Position numbers and translations under genes: made by a program
Source of the DNA: Caenorhabditis elegans
Lineage: Eukaryota; Nematoda; Chromadorea; Rhabditida; Rhabditidae
NCBI RefSeq assembly: GCF_000002985.6
Contig: NC_003279.8
Span: forward strand, 7,936,001 to 8,000,000
Direction of reading: 5' to 3'
Length of the DNA: 64,000 bases
Notes under the pieces: generated by a model
Seen by the model: only the letters and a program-made list of their open reading frames with translations
What the model was told of the DNA's origin: nothing
Databases searched by the model: none
Part shown: piece after piece, positions 55,101 through 64,000 of the stretch
How the letters are laid out: every line of letters starts with the position of its first letter
How positions within the stretch are numbered: the stretch's first letter is position 1

Positions 55101-56715
55101 CTTTTGCTGAATTTATCAAATCCGAAGATGCACGTGAAATGTAAGAGTGTAATTAAAGAAATATGTTTCAATATCATTTAGATTTAGGCATCAGTTTCTT
55201 GCTGACACATTCAAGAAAATGGATTTAAAATATTTTGCATTCATTCTCGAAAAAGCAATGGTCGAATCTCGTGAACAATCATGGAAGGATACTATTCAGT
55301 TGAGATTAGCTGCAGAAGAAGCTCATCTTCAATTGGATTTGGCTCGCGGACAGTTCAAGAAAGAATTTGGTGACTTGCGTGCTCGAATGGAAACAATTTC
55401 TCGTTTTGAAACATTTGAAGTTCAAGTTTCGTCTGAAAGTAGAATTGAGCAGTTACAAGGACGTATTGATGAACTGATTCGGGAGAGAAATAACCTTGTA
55501 AAAGAAGAAATCAAGGAAGAGAAAGCCTTGATGGAAAGGCAAATAAACGAAATGAAAGCCAAGCATCTTCAACAGACACGGTATTAATTTTTTCCAAATC
55601 GATTATTAAAATTTTTCTCTAAATTTAATTTTATTCCTTGAAGGATTACAATATTTTTGTTCAAATAAATTAGTAAACTGGCCAAACTGATTTGTAAGAA
55701 CATTTTGAAATGCATCCCTTATTTCCTAAAATTTCACTTAAATTTTGCATAAAAAGTATAAATAGCTGACTATGTAATTCAGCATTATTTATCCACATTT
55801 CAAAAAAATTCAGAATTTTAATTGCAGGAAAATGGCAGACGAAATTCTTCGCCTGAAGCAACAAAGTGCACAATTAGCAACTGCCAGAGATGAATTATTG
55901 AGAGGAATCTCCGAGCTCGACAATAATTCTCAAAGAAGTGCTCCGTTGAATATTCCTGTGCCGACAGCCAAAGAATTTCCTCCTCTCCATAGAAATCCCC
56001 AACCAGAAACTGTAACCATCTCAATTGTATCTTCCAATATCGCTTCGTGCTCTTCATCTCCTTCTCCACCAACATCTCCAACTCTTCCGATATTATCAGA
56101 AGCTCGCCGCCAACTGAAATTAACTCAAAAGTTTTCTGCGGAATTTGATGGCGATGAGCTCCGTTTCTTTGCACGTGATCTCTTCGAATGGTATAACTCT
56201 ACAAAAGCCAATCACAAAGAAAGGAAAACCGCCGAGAAGCAGCTGAAAGAGTATGAAGTGGCGCTGGATTGTATCGAGTGTGCAATTCATGAGAATTTGG
56301 AGATGTTGAAGCTTGGAGTCGTCGAAAATCTGAGAGTTGTTCCTGATGTGCCGATGCCGTTCTCTGAGACTGTAATGAAGAAGATGTTCCAATGCAGTGG
56401 ATATGAATTGGATGTTGTTACTGAGAGAGAGGAGGTGAGATTTTAAAAAATCATTACAAAGTTATTAAGATCTATGAAGAAAGTACAAATTTCCTCTATT
56501 TACTGTTATTTTATCACTTTCAGGTTGTAGAGGAGGAAGACGGTTGCTTGATTTGTACCGAAATTATCGAAGAGGCCGTGGAGACAGTAACCTGTGATAC
56601 ATGCACACGGGAGTACCACTATCATTGTATCAGTCGATGGTTGAAGATCAACTCCGTGTGCCCACAGTGTTCCCGTGCTTTGAAAGATCCCAATGAGTAT
56701 CCATGCCTGGAGTGA
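49130..56715 (+). CDS. large coiled-coil protein with C-terminal C4HC3 RING-like zinc finger; probable E3 ligase
   Basis: Twelve exons (49130-49148, 49313-49586, 49641-49721, 50392-50526, 51058-51196, 51239-53100, 53287-53601, 53870-54296, 54716-55140, 55188-55580, 55828-56434, 56524-56715) sum to about 1622 codons. Residues 1-200 are Ser/Glu-rich, with a Lys-rich coil (RQKKKEKKKARQLSKEQQ) near 215. Exon 6 (620 codons) is low-complexity, including a Pro-rich stretch (PPLPPPRFL, PPVIMGPPI). Exons 7-9 look globular. A coiled coil follows (about 1160-1320). The last exon encodes CLIC-x13-CDTC-x4-H-x2-C...CPQC. Layout loosely resembles TTC3/DZIP3-type E3 ligases; orthology is not established. Introns 3, 7 and 8 carry repeats. 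Confidence 0.78.
49990..50172 (+). repeat. dispersed repeat in intron 3 of the RING-like gene (copy 1)
   Basis: Contains TACAGTACCCC, GACTACAAACTAT and GCTTTATATATAGTAA in this order. A second copy with the same order and orientation is at 53733-53832 in intron 7 of the same gene. Confidence 0.6.
53733..53832 (+). repeat. dispersed repeat in intron 7 of the RING-like gene (copy 2)
   Basis: Shorter copy of the 49990 repeat: TACAGTACCCC, GACTACAAACTAT, ACTTTATATATAGTTA. Same orientation as copy 1 and 3.6 kb away. Confidence 0.6.
54324..54600. repeat. foldback repeat copy 5 in intron 8 of the RING-like gene
   Basis: CCGGTCTCGCCACGACTATT near 54325 and CTTTAAAGAGTACTGTAC near 54371 are mirrored by TACAGTACTCTTTAGAGGCG near 54520. 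Right arm end is diverged. Same family as 7100 and 30061. Confidence 0.6.
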
Positions 56716-59700
56716 TTCCTAATTTACCTTTTGTTTTATTGCTTAACGGTGGAGTAAATAGCGTCGTTTTGAAATTTTGCTTCAAATGGCAAAGAATAGA
56801 CCGTAATGACGAAATATTACTGTTTAGCTTTTTAACTTCTAATTTTTTTCTGATTTTTTTTCCAATTTTGCAAAAACAAATGATTTCAAAATGACTCTAC
56901 TCCATCTTTAAATTACCACCACCCCCTATTCCCGTATTTTATTATTTCCCCTTATTATTACAGTATTTCTTCCACTTTTAAATTTAAACTTGTATTCAAC
57001 TTTACCATAAGATTCTAGACCCCGACCCCGCTTTTATGTTGTATAGTAGTATTTTATTATCCCATTTTTGCACCGTTCCCAACTTTTGTATAGTATCGTT
57101 GAATGTTCAGATCGTTAACTTGCACTTTTATATTCGCTTCCATAAATTTCATTTTGATCAGCTGCTCATTTTTCATTTCTATTTATTTTTTCATGTGCCC
57201 TCGCACTCTCACTTCACATTCTCATTATTCTCAGTCTAGTGCTTCTTCTTTTATTCCGTGACGAAATAGTAGAAGGCGTTTGTTTGATTGCCTCTTCTAT
57301 TTTATTCTTCTTCCAATCCTTTTTTTTGCTTCATTCGAGCCTTTTATACCAAATCTGAACCGGAAATTCCAGGATGAAGGCGAGAAACGGCGCGGGGGCA
57401 CCATTCTTCTTCTCCGCCCCTTTTCTCTAATTGCTTCTTGTCACTGCGTATCTTCATCTTTGAATACTATTTCCTCCGTGAGCTCTTCCTCAGACGTGTC
57501 GCCTTCTGGGGTCTCCGGATGACACATTCCGATGGGGACGGGCGGGGGTGACATGCATTTATCATTGCCCCACGGAGAGCCTTTCCGTTTCTCTTCAAAG
57601 CACGTTTGTGAGTATTGAGAAGAGCAGTGAGAGGGGCTTGGAGCACTCCTTTTGTTTTATTTTCTGCTTTTCGATGTCCAAGAATCTATAGCAGTTGTTT
57701 TTTTTTGGAAATGCTACTTTTTGGTTTTGAGATCTTTTCCGCATACCGTTACAGTATTGCGAATTTTTAACTTAACTGAACCGTAATCGGCGCCCAATTC
57801 TTATCAGAGCAACGCATATTGTAGTAGCCGAGGTGGAAACACGCTCTACCGCCAAATGAAAACGCCCCGCCCCCTAAAGCTGGGTCTCGTTAGGTATTTT
57901 TTTTAGAAAACAACATTAAATTCAAACCATTTCAATTGTTTTTTGCCAAATTTATTTTTTTCACTCATCTTTCGTTTTTAAAACGTTTCCTTTTGCTTTT
58001 GAGCACTTTAATGTAGAAATTGATAAAGTAGAATTCAAAATATAATGAAACGATCTTATTAACTTTTCATGCTAAAACAGCTGTCATCACCTAACAAGAC
58101 CCAACTTTCGGGGGCGGAGCATTTTTATTTTGTGGTGGAGCGCGTTTTCACCTGGATTTCAAAAGTCGCTTATCGCCCCGTAATAGCTGTTTTCTAAATA
58201 TAAATAATTTCCATTCAGAGCGAGCTGTACGAATGATTGTTTTATAAAAGTATTAAATTCCCAATAGTTCATAAAATTAAGTTCTTTAATTCGTGAGATC
58301 AAGTGCACTTTAAATTTGATGAAAACATATTTAACAATGAAGCCACTGAAGATCACATGAAATTTGCGAAACATCAATTGCTAGACTAATAAAATCACGA
58401 GTGCTCTGGTCTTCTATTCATCTAAAGGAAAAATTATTTTTTAATGAATTTTTGCTGTTTATTTTTCAGTATCAAACAATTTTGAATCATACAAACTTAT
58501 AGTCGGATGTTCAATTCGTAAATGTGAAGGTTTAAAAAAAAATTTGTTTAACAAATCCTTTCATAAATTCAGTTTCACAGTATCAATTTTGAAATAAAAT
58601 AAAACAAATTATCTTAATCTCCACAAACTGCCAAGTAATGGGCAAAGCCTATTTGGAAAACTCTAGTCTTCCATTTGCATTTTAATTGGTCATGTTTCAA
58701 AAGTTTTTCTACAATTAAAAACGTTACAACTACACTTTTTTGTCTTCGAACCAAGAAAAAAATCAAAACGACCTCCACTCTCATATAATCCACGAAATCC
58801 TAATCTTAATCTCCTTTTTCTTTTTGCTCCCATAACTATTGTTACAATTTTCTGAGTTATGTATTTTTCTATGAAAATGATGTAACTCTTTAGTCAACTA
58901 TTACTTTTTCTATTGAATAAAAACGGGAATTCATTCAATTAAATGTCTTCCTGTTATTTTAATTTTGCCACTGCACAAGTCAATTTCCGGTTCGCTGAGT
59001 CTGTTTTACGGGTATTTATTTCCGGTCAAACGTGGAGCACAAAAAAGCTTGTTATAGTTTATTATACAATGTTAATTACGTAAAAACTTTTCAAAAACAC
59101 GATCCTATTTTTACAGCAATGAGGCAAAATTAAAGCCGTAGAAACATAATTAAAACTAAAAATATTTGGTGTCTGGTGATTTTGTTTAAAATTAAAGACT
59201 ACCAAAGGATTCGATTTAGAAATATTAGTTTTCAATTTTACAATTTTGGCCAGATTCATCCAAATCTGACTGCTATGAACTGTTTTTTTCTACAATATTT
59301 TAGCCAACGAGAACAAGACTACAGTAACCCGAATTATCATTTTAATCGAAAAAAACCGATAGTAACTTTTTTAAAACGATAAAATAATACAATCAAAGCT
59401 GAATTCTTTTGTCTCTAGACCCATAAAAGATGCTACGTGATTTATTCTTGTCCGTCCTCCTCATACATCTAGATATCCATTTCACGTCATTTGGGGACTC
59501 TGCTGGAGACAACGTCAAAGCAATGCTCGGAAATTAATTTTCAAAGCGGTTAGGTATTTCCGCCGGAGAGTTCTAAAGTCGAGAAGAATAGTAATTATTA
59601 TGATTCAGTCAAGTTGTTGACTGAAAATATTGGAAAATAACTTTAAAATTCTGCAATTTCTATGCTCTTTGTTCACTTCTTTTCAATTGTTCCATTATTT

Positions 59701-59775
59701 ACGTCTACCCGACTAAGCAGCAATTGTTCAATTTTTCAGATGTGAAAAGTTTTTTCTCGCAAAAAAAACTACAAA
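56716..59775. other. 3 kb intergenic region
   Basis: No gene supported. It holds the 3' UTR of the RING-like gene, a CT-rich stretch (57170-57500), an inverted-repeat element (57830-58154), and A+T-rich spacer. A TTTTTCAG lies near 59738, 38 bases before the next ATG. Confidence 0.5.
57830..58154. mobile_element. MITE-like inverted-repeat element, about 325 bases
   Basis: The left arm (GAGGTGGAAACACGCTCTAC, CGCCCCGCCCCCTAAAGCTG, GGGTCTCGTTAGGT) is mirrored by the right arm (ACCTAACAAGACCCAACTTT, CGGGGGCGGAGC, GGAGCGCGTTTTCACCTGG). Arms are about 66 bases at roughly 75-80 percent identity around a 190-base A+T-rich core. I could not identify a clear target duplication. Confidence 0.7.
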
Positions 59776-60584
59776 ATGCACCTTCAACGACCACCTTCAT
59801 CATTTACTACGTCAACTTCTGCAAAACCTGATGTTGCATGGTCATCTTTTTTAATGGTTTACTCGTAAGTTTTCTTAAGGCGGAGTATTGTCAATAGGGG
59901 ACTTGTTGTTTAAACCGATAGTACTAAAATATTTGAACATCAAAGTGAAACTTTAAAAAGGCTTTTTAACTTTTTTATTAGCATTCAAAAAGTGACGAAA
60001 AAAGAGTTTTCACCTATCGTAATTTTGGAATTTGAGTAAAAACTTTTTTTAATTTTGGAAGTTTGGCAATTTACCAAAATATTGACTGGACATTTTGAAA
60101 AATCTACAAATTTTTGAAGCGTTTAATTATGATATTCGGAACTATTGTACACCTTGAATACACACACTTAAAAACTCTATGCTTCATCAAACGTAGAATA
60201 CTTTAATTTCAGAATTCCGTTTATATTGGTTCTCACAGTGGCGTGCATTATAAAGTGGCGACCAATGAGGGAATTTCCAAATTTGAGAAGTTTTTTCAGG
60301 TAAGTACAGCATACTGTATTTTTTCTAACTGTCCAAACTAATATTTTCAGCTGGTACTGCTCATGCTCTCCTAAAAAAGTGATACAAGAACTTGAACAAC
60401 CTGATCGTACACATATGATAATGTCAATTGACGCACAGGTATTTAGACTTATAGTTTTTTTTTGTTCCATTGATAGTATTAGTTTCAGAGTCTTGCATCA
60501 ATGTCTTCAGTTATTGATTCACCACTTCTTGTCCGAAGGAATGAAGAAGAAAGTCGAAAGTTTGAATCAACTGCCATTCCCTGA
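59776..60584 (+). CDS. small single-pass membrane protein, 119 residues
   Basis: Four exons (59776-59864, 60213-60299, 60351-60438, 60489-60584) give 119 residues with matching phases. Residues 1-22 are Ser/Pro-rich (MHLQRPPSSFTTSTSAKP). Residues about 24-45 form one hydrophobic helix (FLMVYSIPFILVLTVACII). A short basic region and a CSCSP motif follow, which could be palmitoylated next to the membrane. The tail is soluble (IQELEQPDRTHMIMSID, SVIDSPLLVRRNEEESRKFE). I do not recognise a family. The convergent lectin/sushi gene ends 222 bases away. Confidence 0.7.
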
Positions 60585-60805
60585 CCTGATTTTCAAATAA
60601 TTTCAAAATTCAAAATTCAAAACATTTCCATCACTTTCTCATCCGCCATCTTTCTGTGATTGATTTTAATAAATTTATGTAAAATTAATGAAAGACATTA
60701 TACATCAAAATAATGAAAATAAATGTTCTGAAACCCGTCATATAAATTGAAAGTTGGACTCGAAATCAAGAAGAAGAATGATATAACGAATTGGGTGAAA
60801 AAACA

Positions 60806-63731
60806 CTATCTGGGTAACAGGGGCGGTGGCGGTAACGGTAGATCAATTCCATTACCGCCGCTCTCTGCTCGGATTGGAATCGGAGGAGGAGGTGCCGGTC
60901 GATCGGGAAGACGTTCGTATACACTTTCTGAAATTCGCAATGTTTTGAAAATCGTTGTAAATGATTTTATAAAATAAAAGTTTTGAATAAAATAAAATTG
61001 AATACCTGGTTGATACGGTATCGTATCAGGTGGAGTGTCATAAATCGGTTCGTGGTCGAATGAGTACAATATTTGAGATGGAGTCGGTGATGGTGGTGGT
61101 ATGGATGGATTGAATAACATTGAAGGGGGAAGTGAAGGACGACCCATTTGACGACCAATTGGAAGTGTGACGTGGATGTTTCCATTTGGTAATTGTTGAA
61201 GTTGAAGTAGATGGGGTGGTACCTAAGAGTTCAAACATTACAATTAACTTTGAGCAAAGTTCACCTGTTAAATAATACTTTCACAAACAATTTTCAGCTA
61301 ATTAGAAATGTTTATTTTTCAACTTGCCAAAAATATTGTAAGTTTTTAGTTAAAAAAAAGATCTTCGACGTTATTGAAAAATCAAAAAAAAAATGTACGA
61401 AAACTTACGAAAACCCAGTGGAAACGATGGGTTTTTTCCAAGAATAAATATATCATTATCATACAATTTTTCACAAAAAATTGCACGATAAACTTGGATA
61501 TTTCTTTTTATCTGATAGTAATAAAAATAAAGCAACAAACCTCCATATGAGCAACAGTTGGAGCATAGTAAATTACTGAATCTGGTCTTTGTGGTGGAAT
61601 TGACGGCGTTGCATAAATTGCAGCATTTGATGCATTCAATTTATCACGAGATATTGATAAATCTCCATTTGAGTGATTCGTCGATTTTGCAAACTTTGTA
61701 ATACCATAACATAAAATTGCAACAATAACTGATGCAAGAACAGCCATTGCAATTGTACTATCAGAACTGTTATCATTTGAATGTTCATGTGATGTTGATC
61801 CTCTGATTTCTTGAAGTGTTGCAATGTCTGAAATTTGTTTTATCTCAAAAATGTTAGCTAGAGGATTTTTATAATAAAATTATCAATTCTTGGAAACCTT
61901 TATGAAAGAAAATGGCAAAAATAGGGTTGTTTGGGATTTGGTTCAAAATTATAGCTACGAAAAAAGAATTTGAAAGTTGGTTGCGGTAACCAACAGAGTT
62001 CAAAGCTCAGGAATTTGAAATATTTTTGCTAAATTTAAGTAGAGTAGTTGTAAAAATAAATTTTATACGATTAAAAAATGTACAGTTGTAATACTCGATT
62101 ATTTCGGATCATTTTCATGATTTTTTAGATCCCAAGGACGATACTCCATCATTTTAAAAGATTTTAGAAAAAAAATTAGCAGTTAGGTATCCCTTTTTAT
62201 TTCCGTAATATATAAAGCTTACCATAACAAAATGGAGTCGCTGGTTGCCATTCTCCTCGATCTCCACACATTAGAGATTCTGGTCCAATTAATCGAAATC
62301 CTTGATGACACGTGTAATTCGCTGCTGACTCGAAAGTTGATGACTCGACATCAACTCTTCCATTTGCAATCAAAGGAGGTCTTCCACAGTCTACAAGCTC
62401 ACATGTCGGCTCTGATCCACTCCATATTCCATCTGATTGACATACTCGACGAAGTGATCGATAAGATGGAGATGGCGAGTTGGCAAGGTGCCAACCATTT
62501 GAACATTCATATTCTACCTGAAAATAAAGTTTTAGAAATGTTTTAGGGAGAAGCTCTTTGACTACTAATTAATTGATTTTCAAAGGAACGCTTTCAAAAA
62601 ATCGTCTCGGTGGCATATTTGATTGATCGATGGCATATTTACAAACATTTTTTTAATTGCTCAAAAACTGCGTCGGTGTTGCAATGTGTTAAGTTTTTGA
62701 TTACAATTTTGGCAAGACAATCAGAAAAAAGATTTTTCCGAGGGCGCTGGATAAAATCTGCCGCATATCTCTGATATACTCCCTTTTCAGTTGCGCGGAA
62801 AATTAACGTAGGAATCGGTGACTTTGAAAAATTACTTAAAAAATAAGTACGTAATTCACATTTATAATAGGGAAAAACAGTAAATTTCACTCATCAACAA
62901 AAAAACATACTTCACTTTCGAAAAGAGTCGTTTTGTTCAGAAGCTTTATTCTTCCGAATTTCCATTGCCTTACTGCTCCGCACGATTTTCCTGAACAATT
63001 GAAATTTTCAATCTAGATTTTTCAAATCCCCTATAAAACGTACGATAACAATTCGGTATACTTCCAGTCCATCTTCCATTCTCTGCGCATTCTCTTTGTC
63101 TAATTCCATGAAGATCATATCCAGAATCACAAGAATAAAAACATAATGTTCCAATCGCATATGAATGTGACGAAAATGTGACTTTAGTGGCTTCTCCTAC
63201 TCCCGGTGAGGTACAAAACTTTGGTTTCGATTGACATAAAAATGAGTTCCATGCTGTTTGAGATGCGGGAACCCATTTCCATTCTAGTGGACGTGCAAGA
63301 AGAACAGCTTCTGAAGCAGATGGAACTGGAGATGGTTGACCCGGCCAATCAGCACTATCTCCAACTCCTTCACCATCAACCCATCTCCATTCAGTCATTG
63401 ATGATGATGCTCCAATCCAATAAAATGCTTTTGCTGAAGATGAGGCTGATAGAGCTGATCGAAGACCTCTTCGAGTAGAATCATCAATTCGAAGTGGAAG
63501 AGTTGATCCTCTGTAACCATTCAATAAAGTGTTTGAGAAATAACTTTCCTAGTAATATAAGCTTAGATTGTCTTATAGTTGTTATATGATCGAAACAAGC
63601 TTCTTACCTGTCCAGACATTTTCTCTGTGCACCCAACCAATCGGTTTGCTCATCACGACTTGCTGCATAGCACATTCCACCAAAAACTCCAACAACTTCC
63701 ATTTGACTCTGAGCACATTGCCATGGTGATA
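60806..63731 (-). CDS. C-type lectin / sushi transmembrane receptor, 3' part only
   Basis: Seven exons are visible (63731-63608, 63510-63044, 62990-62911, 62517-62223, 61827-61541, 61222-61006, 60927-60806), all in phase; the 5' end lies beyond the window. Order: a C-type lectin domain (GGMCYAASRDE, AQRKC, AFYWIGASSS, FLCQ); sushi/CCP domain 1 (FCTSPGVG ... IPNCY); CCP 2 (SCGAVRQW ... EPTCE, with VEYECSNGW); CCP 3 (VDCGRPPLIANGR ... FCYG); an Asp/Ser-rich linker; a membrane helix (MAVLASVIVAILCYGI); and a 150-residue cytoplasmic tail. The tail has proline-rich runs (RPAPPPPIPIR, LPLPPPPLLPR) and several Tyr sites (EPIYDTPP, SVYERLPDRP, SVIYYAPT) suited to SH3 and SH2 partners. No QPD/EPN calcium-sugar motif is apparent. 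Function unknown; a cell-surface adhesion or recognition role is inferred. Confidence 0.8.
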
Positions 63732-64000
63732 CTAAAACCAAACTTTGAAAAATTAGGTTTCCTCCACTTTTAATGGTTTCGTGTTTCCTATGATAATTTT
63801 TTGGTGACAGAAAAAATATATTACGATTAAAACTGTTTTATATAAACGTCTTGTTCTCACAGCTAAAAAAAAACTGCATTTGATTGCATCAACCCCGAAA
63901 TTACAGTCAAGATTAGCAAATACTTCAGTTAAAATATTTTTAAAAAGAAAGATGTTTTTTGCTTATTTGAAAATTTTTAAAATCATCAAGAAATCAAATA
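63732..64000 (-). other. intron of the lectin/sushi gene at the window edge
   Basis: A+T-rich sequence upstream of the acceptor at 63732-63734. No exon is visible before the window ends, so further 5' exons must lie outside. Confidence 0.5.

Overview
The window is nematode nuclear DNA, almost certainly Caenorhabditis elegans. Support: A+T-rich sequence, compact genes with 40-60 base introns and TTTCAG acceptors, TTTCAG immediately before several start codons (spliced-leader sites), and gene content I recognise: the globin GLB-26, junctophilin JPH-1, a RAB3GAP2 protein and a nematode-only V-arm tRNA. My memory is that this is the chromosome I region around cosmid T22C1; I could not check that. 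All exon models below were read by hand from splice signals and reading frame. In most cases exon lengths sum to a multiple of three; individual boundaries may be off by a base or two.

Layout. 0-5.7 kb is a dense cluster: UBR7-like E3 (+), glb-26 (-), GPI transamidase subunit PIG-U (+), cohesion/replication factor CTF8 (-) and an unknown acidic/basic nuclear-type protein (+) sharing a 220-base divergent promoter with CTF8. A 675-base hAT-type MITE follows. 6.9-9.3 kb is a taxilin gene (+); 10.9-15.5 kb is jph-1 (-), with a long purine/pyrimidine-biased upstream region. 19.2-25.5 kb holds a tentative small + gene, a catalytically intact tyrosine phosphatase (-), a one-pass membrane protein (+), a possible micro-ORF, the tRNA and a small secreted protein (-).

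26.1-36.3 kb is RAB3GAP2 (rbg-2, +). Its 3.6 kb intron contains a whole gene on the other strand, encoding a protein with five copies of a bZIP-basic-region-like motif. 36.5-41.0 kb is a minus-strand trio: a lysine-rich protein, a CK1/TTBK-type pseudokinase and, 62 bases downstream, an intact kinase of the same family; this looks like an operon. 44.2-48.4 kb is an unrecognised 554-residue protein with a dead mariner in intron 2. 49.1-56.7 kb is a ~1620-residue coiled-coil protein ending in a C4HC3 RING-like finger. 59.8-60.6 kb is a small membrane protein, and the window ends inside a minus-strand C-type lectin/sushi/transmembrane receptor.

The genes do not form one pathway. Local functional links: CTF8 and its divergent partner share a promoter with E2F-like sites, and the two kinases plus the lysine-rich gene may be co-transcribed. 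Much of the non-coding DNA is foldback/MITE repeat, mostly in introns. The strongest biology is the tRNA with a leucine-type body and an isoleucine UAU anticodon, and the nested multi-basic-motif gene.
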